Assembly: GCA_035079385.1 (NCBI GenBank) | Contig: JAVHKY010000013.1 | Coordinates: forward strand, 2,046,001-2,110,000 | Reading direction: 5' to 3' | DNA from: Aspidiotus rigidus | Taxonomy: Eukaryota; Arthropoda; Insecta; Hemiptera; Diaspididae | DNA length: 64,000 nucleotides | Shown here: one piece after another, positions 1-11,253 of the stretch | Position numbering within the stretch: the stretch's first letter is position 1 | Layout of the letters: every line of letters starts with the position of its first letter | Program-made: the position numbers and the translations under genes | Notes under the pieces: generated by a model | Seen by the model: only the letters and a program-made list of their open reading frames with translations | Told to the model about the DNA's origin: nothing | Databases searched by the model: none

Positions 1-1027
1 AACCCCCGGTGGCAGCTTCACCTTAAAGATTCCGTTAAATGCGACGCACCACAAAAGCGGCCCAAGGACCGACCCCTGCGGCACCCCACAAGTAACAGGG
101 CGCTTTACTGTACCAGCAGACGTCTCTGCTTGGATTTCACGGCAGCTAAGATAGCTGCTGATCATCCTGAGCAGGTATGCGGGCACTCCTGCGTTCACAA
201 GAGCTTCCAATATCATCTTCCATGGGATTGAATTGAACGCATTTCTTATGTCGAGGCTGACGGCTGCGCAAAACTGGCGCATATCAATCGCTGACTTGGC
301 TATCCTCTTCAGCCGGATCCCAGCATCTGATGTGCAGCGTCCAGTTTGAAAACCGTACTGGCTATCAGAGATTATATCTCTTTCCTTCAGATAGCTCTCC
401 AAACGATTGGCTATCACTCTTTCTAGAAGTTTCCCGACATTGTCTAGCAGACAAAGTGGACGATAAGAGGATGGTAGACCAGGTGGTTTATCCTTCTTAT
501 CGATCAACGCTAGCCTGGCTTTCTTCCATCGCATAGGGAACAGTCCCCCAACAAATGCCGCATTGAATGTATCAACAAGCAGTGCTGGGTCAACTGAATG
601 TATGGCGCTCCAGACTGGATTTGGAATCTCATCCGGGCCTGGAGCCTTCCAATACTTACCCCGCAGTCTATTGACTGCTGCATCAACCTCCTCGGTGCCT
701 AGGAGGGATATACCATCCTCTTCTACTATTGGTAGCGTTACCATTGGTGGTGGCTGCTGTGGGAACAAGCCATCAATGATTTGACCCACAACATCCGGCT
801 CCATTCGGCTCATTGCTGAGAGTCCTTTGAGCTTCTTCAGCACTAACTTATAAGGCTTTCCAAATGGGTCGTCATCCGCCATCTCACATAGCTCTCGCCA
901 TGCAGCACTCTTGCTGTCCTTGATGGCCTTCTTCAGCCTTTTACGAGCCAGCTGGTATTCGGGTGCAACCGCCCGCGCCCCTTCGCGGCCACTACTACGC
1001 TGGTATATCCGGCGCTGACGGTTGCAC
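1..1027 (-). pseudogene. Third, 5'-truncated R1-clade ORF2 fragment, cut by the window edge
   Basis: Minus-strand sequence matches the middle of the ORF2 at 5023-8133, from about codon 299 up to the RT region just before the YADD box. Its high-coordinate end stops abruptly at the (TAA)n tract at exactly the ORF2 base where the copy at 1455-4114 also stops. It shares with that copy small differences from the long element (for example atcaacaagc at about 567 against accaacaagc at about 6783). It lacks the 12-bp duplication seen at about 4010-4030. It continues beyond the left edge, so its 3' end is not visible. Confidence 0.85.
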
Positions 1028-1454
<427 letters not shown>

Positions 1455-4114
1455 CGCTTGTGTGTCGCATGTGCAGCACCGCCCGTCATCCATAATGGAG
1501 TAGGTGCGGGTTGCGTATGCATTTAATATTGTTTCCTCCAACACCGGAATCGACCCTTTCGGGTATAACTTCAGTGGAGGAGGAATCTCCTACGCAAACC
1601 CCCTCTTCTACTCGGCAACTGCCAAGTTGCTTTGACAACCGCCAAGCTGCGATGCCCCCCTGGCACGCACAAAAAAGAAACAGCACTAGAGAACACACTC
1701 ACGTCACAAAAACGACACTATCACATCACATCAGGCGTAATAAGTCGCTGTTGCGTGAATCTCACTGTATGGTGCTCGTTAGACATATTCGTATGAACAG
1801 TGAACGTACCGTAGTAAGTTCACCGGAATAGAGGACGCGGAGCAACCATATAAACGCGAGATTCTTTCAACAACTATAAAGGCCCTAACAATCCGGGTGG
1901 TATCCTTCTTCCTCTTCTTCCTGCAGATCTGGATGTTGATGGTACACAGGTGTTGAGTAGGCCATAGCGTGGTTCTGCATTTGCCTATTCCATTCCTGGT
2001 CCATTTTCCTCTTCATGATGGTGGCCGCAAATGCAGACATCTGGTTCCATGCTTCTTCGGAACCTAGCATGGTGGGTACCAGGCTACTCGGGTCGAGCGC
2101 TTCATCTACCCCGATCTCTTGGAGAGACCGACTAAGCTCGTCCCGCTCACGCCTCCACGCCTCACACTCAAATAAGGTGTGTTGTGGTCCATCATCCCGC
2201 CCTTGGTTACAGTGCGAACACGTTGCCTGCTCAACTTTCCTTAACTTCTCGTGAAGGTACTTGTTGAAGCAGCCATGGCCGCTTAACACCTGCGTCAGGT
2301 GAAAGTTCAGCTGACCATGGTGTCGGTTCATCCACTCATCAAGGTCGCGTATTAGCACACGGGTTGTCCATGTACCCAGCTCACTCTGGGCAATTCTTGC
2401 TTTCCACTTTACAAGCAAGGAGCGCCTGGCCTCCTGCTTGACCCGTAAAGCTTCTCGGTTGGTCGTCGTTCTCTTCTTTGCTTCGAACACCACCGCTCTC
2501 TCCTCAGCAAGGAGCTCGATTGGTGGTGAACGTGCTAATACACAAAGAGCCTCCGTCGAGACAGTGCGGTAGGCACTAACACACCTCAGCGCAGCTCTTC
2601 GTTGGATCTTTACCATCTCTCTTCTTCGGTATGGTGTCTTCATGCAGTCGGCCCATACTGGTGCACCATATAGGAGGATCGACAAGGCGGTGCTCATCAT
2701 GATCCTTCTCCTTGCTTCTCTCGGTCCTCCCAGGTTCCTCATAAGGCGGCTTAGGTATCCAACTACCCGGCCCGCCTTTTCCGCTGCCATCAGGAAATGG
2801 TGCCTGAAGCTCAGCGTTGAGTCAAACCAGATGCCCAGGTATTTCATTTGCTTCTTGGTTTCAATTTCCACACCTCGCAGGCGAAAGGTGGGTGGCTTGA
2901 ACTTCCGACGGGTCGTGAATAAAATGGCCTCCGTCTTACTTGCTGCTAGTTCAAGTCCAGCCGACTCGATCCAACGCGTCACATCCTCTAGGGCCCGGTT
3001 TACCCTGCTCTCCACCGCTACAGTTGTTTCGGCAGTGCATACCACCAGGGTGTCATCCGCATAGCAGATAAGCTTAACCCCCGGTGGCAGCTTCACCTTA
3101 AAGATTCCGTTAAATGCGACGCACCACAAAAGCGGCCCAAGGACCGACCCCTGCGGCACCCCACAAGTAACAGGGCGCTTTACTGTACCAGCAGACGTCT
3201 CTGCTTGGATTTCACGGCAGCTAAGATAGCTGCTGATCATCCTGAGCAGGTATGCGGGCACTCCTGCGTTCACAAGAGCTTCCAATATCATCTTCCATGG
3301 GATTGAATTGAACGCATTTCTTATGTCGAGGCTGACGGCTGCGCAAAACTGGCGCATATCAATCGCTGACTTGGCTATCCTCTTCAGCCGGATCCCAGCA
3401 TCTGATGTGCAGCGTCCAGTTTGAAAACCGTACTGGCTATCAGAGATTATATCTCTTTCCTTCAGATAGCTCTCCAAACGATTGGCTATCACTCTTTCTA
3501 GAAGTTTCCCGACATTGTCTAGCAGACAAAGTGGACGATAAGAGGATGGTAGACCAGGTGGTTTATCCTTCTTATCGATCAACGCTAGCCTGGCTTTCTT
3601 CCATCGCATAGGGAACAGTCCCCCAACAAATGCCGCATTGAATGTATCAACAAGCAGTGCTGGGTCAACTGAATGTATGGCGCTCCAGACTGGATTTGGA
3701 ATCTCATCCGGGCCTGGAGCCTTCCAATACTTACCCCGCAGTCTATTGACTGCTGCATCAACCTCCTCGGTGCCTAGGAGGGATATACCATCCTCTTCTA
3801 CTATTGGTAGCGTTACCATTGGTGGTGGCTGCTGTGGGAACAAGCCATCAATGATTTGACCCACAACATCCGGCTCCATTCGGCTCATTGCTGAGAGTCC
3901 TTTGAGCTTCTTCAGCACTAACTTATAAGGCTTTCCAAATGGGTCGTCATCCGCCATCTCACATAGCTCTCGCCATGCAGCACTCTTGCTGTCCTTGATG
4001 GCCTTCTTCAGCCTTTTCTTCAGCCTTTTACGAGCCAGCTGGTATTCGGGTGCAACCGCCCGCGCCCCTTCGCGGCCACTACTACGCTGGTATATCCGGC
4101 GCTGACGGTTGCAC
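1455..4114 (-). mobile_element. 5'-truncated copy of the R1-clade retrotransposon
   Basis: This copy consists of ORF2 from about codon 299 to its stop, then about 430 bp of 3' UTR, then the (TTA)n tail. It is nearly identical to 4593-7241. It begins at 4114 directly against the (TAA)n tail of the longer element, with no spacer. A 12-bp tandem duplication (cttcagcctttt) near 4010-4030 is private to this copy. On the minus strand an in-frame TAG formed by the junction precedes the ORF2 sequence, so no frame reads from the tract into ORF2. Confidence 0.92.
1885..3957 (-). pseudogene. Truncated ORF2: reverse transcriptase and C-terminal zinc knuckle
   Basis: 690 open codons corresponding to codons 347-1036 of the long ORF2; the start used (MADDDPFGKP) is internal in the parent protein. 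All RT motifs remain: the SYRPLCLL block, the SLDIRNAF block, the VPQGSVLGP block and YADD. The C-terminal CCHC knuckle (C-x2-C, then H-x4-C) is also present. The endonuclease domain is missing, so this copy could not supply a complete integration enzyme. Differences from the long copy include Asp for Gly and Met for Val around parent residues 450-463. I regard it as a dead fragment that happens to have kept its frame. Confidence 0.88.
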
Positions 4115-4592
<478 letters not shown>

Positions 4593-5022
4593 CGCTTGTG
4601 TGTCGCATGTGCAGCACCGCCCGTCATCCATAATGGAGTAGGTGCGGGTTGCGTATGCATTTAATATTGTTTCCTCCAACACCGGAATCGACCCTTTCGG
4701 GTATAACTTCAGTGGAGGAGGAATCTCCTACGCAAACCCCCTCTTCTACTCGGCAACTGCCAAGTTGCTTTGACAACCGCCAAGCTGCGATGCCCCCCTG
4801 GCACGCACAAAAAAGAAACAGCACTAGAGAACACACTCACGTCACAAAAACGACACTATCACATCACATCAGGCGTAATAAGTCGCTGTTGCGTGAATCT
4901 CACTGTATGGTGCTCGTTAGACATATTCGTATGAACAGTGAACGTACCGTAGTAAGTTCACCGGAATAGAGGACGCGGAGCAACCATATAAACGCGAGAT
5001 TCTTTCAACAACTATAAAGGCC

Positions 5023-8000
5023 CTAACAATCCGGGTGGTATCCTTCTTCCTCTTCTTCCTGCAGATCTGGATGTTGATGGTACACAGGTGTTGAGTAGGC
5101 CATAGCGTGGTTCTGCATTTGCCTATTCCATTCCTGGTCCATTTTCCTCTTCATGATGGTGGCCGCAAATGCAGACATCTGGTTCCATGCTTCTTCGGAA
5201 CCTAGCATGGTGGGTACCAGGCTACTCGGGTCGAGCGCTTCATCTACCCCGATCTCTTGGAGAGACCGACTAAGCTCGTCCCGCTCACGCCTCCACGCCT
5301 CACACTCAAATAAGGTGTGTTGTGGTCCATCATCCCGCCCTTGGTTACAGTGCGAACACGTTGCCTGCTCAACTTTCCTTAACTTCTCGTGAAGGTACTT
5401 GTTGAAGCAGCCATGGCCGCTTAACACCTGCGTCAGGTGAAAGTTCAGCTGACCATGGTGTCGGTTCATCCACTCATCAAGGTCGCGTATTAGCACACGG
5501 GTTGTCCATGTACCCAGCTCACTCTGGGCAATTCTTGCTTTCCACTTTACAAGCAAGGAGCGCCTGGCCTCCTGCTTGACCCGTAAAGCTTCTCGGTTGG
5601 TCGTCGTTCTCTTCTTTGCTTCGAACACCACCGCTCTCTCCTCAGCAAGGAGCTCGATTGGTGGTGAACGTGCTAATACACAAAGAGCCTCCGTCGAGAC
5701 AGTGCGGTAGGCACTAACACACCTCAGCGCAGCTCTTCGTTGGATCTTTACCATCTCTCTTCTTCGGTATGGTGTCTTCATGCAGTCGGCCCATACTGGT
5801 GCACCATATAGGAGGATCGACAAGGCGGTGCTCATCATGATCCTTCTCCTTGCTTCTCTCGGTCCTCCCAGGTTCCTCATAAGGCGGCTTAGGTATCCAA
5901 CTACCCGGCCCGCCTTTTCCGCTGCCATCAGGAAATGGTGCCTGAAGCTCAGCGTTGAGTCAAACCAGATGCCCAGGTATTTCATTTGCTTCTTGGTTTC
6001 AATTTCCACACCTCGCAGGCGAAAGGTGGGTGGCTTGAACTTCCGACGGGTCGTGAATAAAATGGCCTCCGTCTTACTTGCTGCTAGTTCAAGTCCAGCC
6101 GACTCGATCCAACGCGTCACATCCTCTAGGGCCCGGTTTACCCTGCTCTCCACCGCTACAGTTGTTTCGGCAGTGCATACCACCAGGGTGTCATCCGCAT
6201 AGCAGATAAGCTTAACCCCCGGTGGCAGCTTCACCTTAAAGATTCCGTTAAATGCGACGCACCACAAAAGCGGCCCAAGGACCGACCCCTGCGGCACCCC
6301 ACAAGTAACAGGGCGCTTTACTGTACCAGCAGACGTCTCTGCTTGGATTTCACGGCAGCTAAGATAGCTGCTGATCATCCTGAGCAGGTATGCGGGCACT
6401 CCTGCGTTCACAAGAGCTTCCAATATCATCTTCCATGGAATTGAATTGAACGCATTTCTTATGTCGAGGCTGACGGCTGCGCAAAACTGGCGCATATCAA
6501 TCGCTGACTTGGCTATCCTCTTCAGCCGGATCCCAGCATCTGATGTGCAGCGTCCAGTTTGAAAACCGTACTGGCTATCAGAGATTATATCTCTTTCCTT
6601 CAGATAGCTCTCCAAACGATTGGCTATCACTCTTTCTAGAAGTTTCCCAACATTGTCTAGCAGACAAAGTGGACGATAAGAGGATGGTAGACCAGGTGGT
6701 TTATCCTTCTTATCAATCAACGCTAGCCTGGCTTTCTTCCATCGCACAGGGAACAGTCCCCCAACAATTGCCGCATTGAATGTACCAACAAGCAGTGCTG
6801 GGTCAACTGAATGTATGGCGCTCCAGACTGGATTTGGAATCTCATCCGGGCCTGGAGCCTTCCAATACTTACCTCGCAGTCTATTGACTGCTGCATCAAC
6901 CTCCTCGGTGCCTAGGAGGGATATACCATCCTCTTCTACTATTGGTAGCGTTACCATTGGTGGTGGCTGCTGTGGGAACAAGCCATCAATGATTTGACCC
7001 ACAACATCCGGCTCCATTCGGCTCATTGCTGAGAGGCCTTTGAGCTTCTTCAGCACTAACTTATAAGGCTTTCCAAATGGGTCGTCATCTGCCATCTCAC
7101 ATAGCTCTCGCCATGCAGCACTCTTGCTGTCCTTGATGGCCTTCTTCAGCCTTTTACGAGCCAGCTGGTATTCGGGTGCAACCGCCCGCGCCCCTTCGCG
7201 GCCACTACTACGCTGGTATATCCGGCGCTGACGGTTGCACTCTTTTCTCAATTCGGCAATCTTGTTGGTCCACCAGTAAACAGCCCTCCTCTTCTTTGGT
7301 GGACCTTGCCTGGGCATGGCTACATCGCAAGCTTTGGTGACAGTCTTGATCATCCTCTCTGCTGCCACCTCCACATTGCCTTCTTGCTCTTCTTCTTGAT
7401 CCCATGTGAGAGCAAGATAGCTAGCCTTCAAACGGTCGCTATTCAGCTTCCTGACGGCCCATTTTCTTACCAGCTTTTGTGGAGCAGCGACCTCAACTTC
7501 CCGGCGGATGGAGAAGCCGATACACCGGTGGTTGCTCCCAGAAAGCTCCTTGTCCAGTACCGCCCAGCCTTCTATTTTTCGGGCTAGGCACTCTGAGGCA
7601 AAGGTGATGTCAATAATGGACCCGTATCCTTGATGCACTCGGGTAGGAGTGTTGCCGACATTGACTGTTTCCAGTCGATTGAAAGCAATCCACTCCCCCA
7701 AGGCATACCCACGGATGTCCGTACGGCCTGATCGCCACTCTTCTGACTTGGCATTAAAATCGCCAGCCACAATGAATTTTTCACCTTGCCATCTGGACAA
7801 GCTTTCTTCTAATTTCTTCAAGAAGTCCTCAAACTCCGGGAAGGGGCGATTCGGGGAGAAGTAGCAACTATAGACAACCATGTCGGCCATCTTCACAGCA
7901 ACATACCCCTCCCCTCTTTCAACCTCTCCCGGGGCAATTGGACACTCTGGGCAAACACCAATGGCCGCTAAGCCAGTACGGTCTGTGTACCATCCTTTTC

Positions 8001-8133
8001 TTTTCGCAACATTGTAATACTCACTGGCAATTACAATGTGCGTTCCCTCTTCAGCTACAAACTGCCAGAGAAGATCCTGGGCCAGTTCGCAGTGCTGAAG
8101 ATTGGCCTGCAGGAACTTGAGCGTCCCTGCCAT
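5023..8133 (-). CDS. ORF2: APE endonuclease / reverse transcriptase polyprotein
   Basis: 1036 codons, intact. Residues 1-210 form an apurinic-type endonuclease with NLQHCELAQDLL (11-22), the candidate catalytic Glu38 in ASEYY, GDFNAKSEEW (124-133) and SNHRCIGF (200-207). RT spans about 470-760 with SSYRPLCLL (484-492), SLDIRNAFNSIP, VPQGSVLGPL and the catalytic YADD (645-648). A C-terminal Cys-His knuckle lies near 926-944, followed by an acidic tail. In R1-clade elements such a protein nicks the target and primes reverse transcription on it. The start is fixed by the TAATG overlap with ORF1, so translation probably depends on ORF1 termination. Codons about 298-299 are the breakpoint shared by the two truncated copies. 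Confidence 0.95.
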   Translation of the reverse strand: MAGTLKFLQANLQHCELAQDLLWQFVAEEGTHIVIASEYYNVAKRKGWYTDRTGLAAIGVCPECPIAPGEVERGEGYVAVKMADMVVYSCYFSPNRPFPEFEDFLKKLEESLSRWQGEKFIVAGDFNAKSEEWRSGRTDIRGYALGEWIAFNRLETVNVGNTPTRVHQGYGSIIDITFASECLARKIEGWAVLDKELSGSNHRCIGFSIRREVEVAAPQKLVRKWAVRKLNSDRLKASYLALTWDQEEEQEGNVEVAAERMIKTVTKACDVAMPRQGPPKKRRAVYWWTNKIAELRKECNRQRRIYQRSSGREGARAVAPEYQLARKRLKKAIKDSKSAAWRELCEMADDDPFGKPYKLVLKKLKGLSAMSRMEPDVVGQIIDGLFPQQPPPMVTLPIVEEDGISLLGTEEVDAAVNRLRGKYWKAPGPDEIPNPVWSAIHSVDPALLVGTFNAAIVGGLFPVRWKKARLALIDKKDKPPGLPSSYRPLCLLDNVGKLLERVIANRLESYLKERDIISDSQYGFQTGRCTSDAGIRLKRIAKSAIDMRQFCAAVSLDIRNAFNSIPWKMILEALVNAGVPAYLLRMISSYLSCREIQAETSAGTVKRPVTCGVPQGSVLGPLLWCVAFNGIFKVKLPPGVKLICYADDTLVVCTAETTVAVESRVNRALEDVTRWIESAGLELAASKTEAILFTTRRKFKPPTFRLRGVEIETKKQMKYLGIWFDSTLSFRHHFLMAAEKAGRVVGYLSRLMRNLGGPREARRRIMMSTALSILLYGAPVWADCMKTPYRRREMVKIQRRAALRCVSAYRTVSTEALCVLARSPPIELLAEERAVVFEAKKRTTTNREALRVKQEARRSLLVKWKARIAQSELGTWTTRVLIRDLDEWMNRHHGQLNFHLTQVLSGHGCFNKYLHEKLRKVEQATCSHCNQGRDDGPQHTLFECEAWRRERDELSRSLQEIGVDEALDPSSLVPTMLGSEEAWNQMSAFAATIMKRKMDQEWNRQMQNHAMAYSTPVYHQHPDLQEEEEEGYHPDC

Positions 8134-8135
8134 TA
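8131..8135 (-). promoter_or_regulatory. TAATG stop-start overlap coupling ORF1 and ORF2
   Basis: Reading the minus strand, ORF1 ends ...GCC TCC TAA and the ORF2 ATG uses the last A of that stop codon. A UAAUG junction has been shown to support translational coupling in the R1-clade element SART1, so the same mechanism is likely here. No other ORF2 start is needed. Confidence 0.85.
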
Positions 8136-10016
8136 GGAGGCCGTTGGTCCTCTTCGGCTGCCTAGTCGCCCTCGGGTCCTGGGCTCGGCAGCACCTATGC
8201 AGCCTTTACTGCCGACCACATGCCCTGCATCGCGGCCCTCTTCTCGGCTGCATAGTGGGCACTTTGGGTCCCGGTGGCAGTCCCGTAACAGATGCCCTTC
8301 TCCGCCGCATCTGTAGCAGCCATTGCCAACAGCTTCCCCTTGGCAAGCTGCGGCAATGTGGCCTCTTCGGAGGCACTTGAAGCAGCGGGGGGGTGCTGCA
8401 TCCTTCTTCTCCAGTGAGCGGACCTTGCAGTTGCTCCACCCAATCTGGATGCTTCCGGCCTGCACTAACTTCAAGGCAGTTGGAATAGGGACCTCAGCAT
8501 GAGCCATTTGGCACCCTCGGCCCATCCTCTGGACGTTGGTGATCTTCACCTCATCCGCTTCACCAATGGCTGCTGTCATTTCCTCCTTTGTTGCAGAGGC
8601 ATCGATGTTGAGGAGCAGTATCCTTGTCTTCCTCATTGGTTTGCGCACATCTGCCTTGTCACCAATGGCGACCTTCAGTTGATCAGGGAAGGTATCAGGA
8701 GCTCCTTCCAAGGTATGGCGGTATTCTAGCACCATCTCTCCCGCCTTAGTAAACCTGGTGGACAGTACTTTGACGCCAAGTGTGTCAACTGAGAGCCTTT
8801 TTCTGGCCTCTTGGATGATGTCCGTATAGCTCACGTCGTCACATTTCTTCTTGAGCACCACCGCATCGCTCCGTGGCTTCCTCTTCCTCAGCAGTTGCAG
8901 CTGCTGTTTGGTCCTCCTGTGGTGCTTATTAACTGGCTGAGGAGGCACATTGGAGCGCCCACCCTCAGTTGCAGTAGCTTGCTGGGCGTCCTTTGTTCGA
9001 TTGCGCCGGGAAACCACCTGGCTCCAAGAGGGCACATTAGAGCTGGGCGTGGCTGTCTGTGGGGACAGTTGCTGCTGGTCTCGAGGTTGCTGTTGCTGCT
9101 GTCGCTGCGGTTGCTGCTGCTGTTGCTGCGGTTGTCGCTGCAGTTGCTGCGCCTGCCGCAATTGCTGTGGTTGCTGCAGTTGCGGTCGCTGTGGGTGCTG
9201 CTGCTGTTGCTGCGGTTGCCGCAGTGGTTGTTGCAGTTGCTGCTTCATTTTCCGCAGCGCTTGCTGTTGTTGCTGCTGCTGGAGTTGTTGCTGTTGCTGC
9301 TGCTTTGGCGTCGGCGTCGGCGTTTCCAGTCGTCTTGACACTGACTGGCCAGTTTCAAGAGCCAAGACTTTCTTGGTAAGCTCCGAAATGCTTACCTTCT
9401 GGGCCGCTAGCGCTGCAGCTTGTTGATCAACAAGGGTTTGGAGTTTCCGGAGCTCCTTGTCCTTGCCTTTCATTGTCATCTCAAGCTGCATGATCTTCTG
9501 CTGAAGGCGGAAGTTCTCAGCTTTCATCTTCCCACCTGGAAGGTTTGGGATGGTGAGGTTGAGTTCCAGTGGTGCCTTTGTACCACTGGTGTCAACCTTC
9601 TTCCGCTTCCTACGGTTGGTCTCTTCAGGGGATGAGCGATAGCCCCTCTCAGGATCCTGCTCAAATTCCTGTTCGCTGTGGTCGTCTTTGGGTGAAGGTG
9701 GAGTCCTTGTCGCCTTGTTGGACTTCTTGAAGATGTGGTAGACTTTCTCTTGCTGGTGGCTATGTACCGGTGTACTAGTAGCAATCCCGCCCCCTTTGGG
9801 CACTATCTTGTCTACCATAGCTGTGGTGTAAGCCTCGTCTTGGTCCACCTTGGCACTGTCGTTTGCCTCATCATATGATTTGGGGACGATACCCCCCGAC
9901 CCCTCGCCGCCTGAGCGCATCAGCGTGGGGAGCCGGTTTGCCGAATCCGAATCGGCACCAATATCTTCGTCTTTCGTCATCTTCATCTGGAATAGAGTTG
10001 CAGTGTGAGGCGTCAT
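8133..10016 (-). CDS. ORF1: gag-like RNA-binding protein, Gln-rich with three zinc knuckles
   Basis: 627 codons, intact. The N-terminus (1-160) is charged and low in structure. Residues about 163-222 look like a coiled coil (LQQKIMQLEM, KELRKLQTLVDQQ). About 239-325 is a glutamine/proline-rich stretch encoded by mixed CAG/CAA codons. The C-terminus has three knuckles: CFKC...C at 545-558, CYRC...C at 567-580, and CPLC...H...C at 586-606. Three C-terminal knuckles are characteristic of R1-clade ORF1, which coats the element RNA in the RNP. The first ATG is taken, but codons 11 and 13 are also Met. The Q stretch makes C/T-rich and Ala-, Leu- or Cys-rich antisense frames that are not genes. Confidence 0.92.
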   Translation of the reverse strand: MTPHTATLFQMKMTKDEDIGADSDSANRLPTLMRSGGEGSGGIVPKSYDEANDSAKVDQDEAYTTAMVDKIVPKGGGIATSTPVHSHQQEKVYHIFKKSNKATRTPPSPKDDHSEQEFEQDPERGYRSSPEETNRRKRKKVDTSGTKAPLELNLTIPNLPGGKMKAENFRLQQKIMQLEMTMKGKDKELRKLQTLVDQQAAALAAQKVSISELTKKVLALETGQSVSRRLETPTPTPKQQQQQQLQQQQQQQALRKMKQQLQQPLRQPQQQQQHPQRPQLQQPQQLRQAQQLQRQPQQQQQQPQRQQQQQPRDQQQLSPQTATPSSNVPSWSQVVSRRNRTKDAQQATATEGGRSNVPPQPVNKHHRRTKQQLQLLRKRKPRSDAVVLKKKCDDVSYTDIIQEARKRLSVDTLGVKVLSTRFTKAGEMVLEYRHTLEGAPDTFPDQLKVAIGDKADVRKPMRKTRILLLNIDASATKEEMTAAIGEADEVKITNVQRMGRGCQMAHAEVPIPTALKLVQAGSIQIGWSNCKVRSLEKKDAAPPRCFKCLRRGHIAAACQGEAVGNGCYRCGGEGHLLRDCHRDPKCPLCSREEGRDAGHVVGSKGCIGAAEPRTRGRLGSRRGPTAS

Positions 10017-10202
10017 CTGGGAAGCTGCTTCCGCCTTCCCAGATCATCTTGCAGAACCATACTTCCCCCGCGAGCTGCTTGGTCCTCGCAGGGAAAGGCA
10101 CACACCTTACGGCTATGACCGGGTTTTCATTGTCAGAGTTTTCCATCTCCTACCTAGTCACTGGAAGAAACTCCACCAATGCCAGGTAAATAGAGTGGTA
10201 TG

Positions 10203-10331
10203 GGACGTGAAGGTCCAGATGGCGATACGTAACCCCATACAAACAGGACGTGAAGGCTATGAAAGCAGTACGTAACCCCATTCATACAGGACGTGAGGGC
10301 CACCAGACAGTACGTAACCCCATACATGAAG
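10203..10331 (-). repeat. Three 43-bp tandem repeats in the retrotransposon 5' UTR
   Basis: Units start at 10203, 10246 and 10289. Each opens with ggacgtga(a/g)gg and contains tacgtaaccccat. They lie about 190 bp upstream of ORF1 in the untranslated leader. Repeated leader units often carry internal promoter activity in non-LTR elements, but no function is shown here. Confidence 0.85.
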
Positions 10332-11205
10332 ATGATCCTGATGCAGGTGTGACTGCCTACACCAGTTGACGGTTTTCTGTCGGGGTTGTCCTTCCCTTAT
10401 CCTATGAGCCCGTGCCCTAGCCTGCAAGGAGACAGGTGGTTTTTTAAAAAATTATAGGGTTTCCTTCCCTACGGTTTAATTAGCCTCGGAGTATCCTTCT
10501 CCTAGTACTCTTAGTTGCAGCGCCCCACCCGCACCCCAACAGCAACCCGCCACCAAACCATAACGCCACCAAACGCCGACCAGAAGCAGACAATAAGTGA
10601 AACAGTCGCAGCCAACACCTCACTATCCTCACATTCGACACTCAAGTCCAGTACCCCAGCATTCACAAGGGTACCAGACAACTCAGCTCAGTCAAGCACC
10701 ACAGAAGGCACCCACCAGAGCAGCCCCAATACGCACCCACCCGGCACAGCGTAGCACCATAGAGGCACAAGACGCCGCACCATGGAGGGAACCCACCAGA
10801 GCCACCCCAATGTGCACCCTCCCGACACAAGACGCCATCCTAGTTTACAGGCCCAGCAGCGCATCCCGGGTGGCCAGCCCAGTCAGCACGCCCAGACCGC
10901 AACTACTCGCGCGAGACAGAGTTCATGTAGCAGCCCATGCGGTCAGCCTGTTCTGCCAATGAACCCCTCGATTCCAGGTGACGCACAGCCCGGGGGGTCA
11001 GCCCAGTCAATGGCACCCGGAACCGGACCTCTTCATTCATTCATCATCCCACGCATTCAAATCTGTGCCGCACACTCGCCTGTCACCCCATCCACAAACA
11101 CGCCAACGCCCAGCAAAGCCACAGCCCAGAGCACGCTACCATCAGAGAACAGACGACACACCACGTAGGCCCCCCCACCGCGTCAAGGTGGTACCTTACG
11201 GGGGA

Positions 11206-11253
11206 GAATAATGATAATAATAATAATAATAATACTAATTATAATTATAATAA
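11206..11253. repeat. Short imperfect (TAA)n at the inferred 5' boundary of the element
   Basis: An interrupted TAA array directly follows the G/C-rich leader (ggtaccttacggggga) and is followed by AT-rich unrelated DNA. The base-composition change is sharp. Together with the (TAA)n tail this suggests insertion inside a TAA microsatellite. Confidence 0.7.

Larger units (their letters stand above)
4593..11207 (-). mobile_element. Full-length-looking R1-clade non-LTR retrotransposon
   Basis: The order on the minus strand is: 5' UTR of about 1.2 kb (11207-10017) containing a triple 43-bp repeat, ORF1 (10016-8133), ORF2 (8133-5023), a 3' UTR of about 430 bp and a (TTA)n tail. Both ORFs are intact. 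ORF1 with three zinc knuckles, an APE-type endonuclease, RT and a C-terminal CCHC place it in the R1 clade. Its N-terminal block (LQANLQHCELAQDLL) is typical of that clade. The 5' boundary is inferred from a short (TAA)n array starting at about 11206, which would be the other side of the target. No poly(A) tail is seen; the 3' end is pure trinucleotide repeat. It could be active or very recent. Confidence 0.85.

Noticed and set aside
8811..9426. Leu-, Cys- and Ala-rich plus-strand frames opposite ORF1
   Set aside because: Antisense of the CAG/CAA stretch encoding the ORF1 glutamine tract.
10515..11211. Pro/Thr/Ser-rich plus-strand frames in the retrotransposon leader
   Set aside because: Overlapping frames in a C-rich antisense leader, with no motif and no independent start signal.
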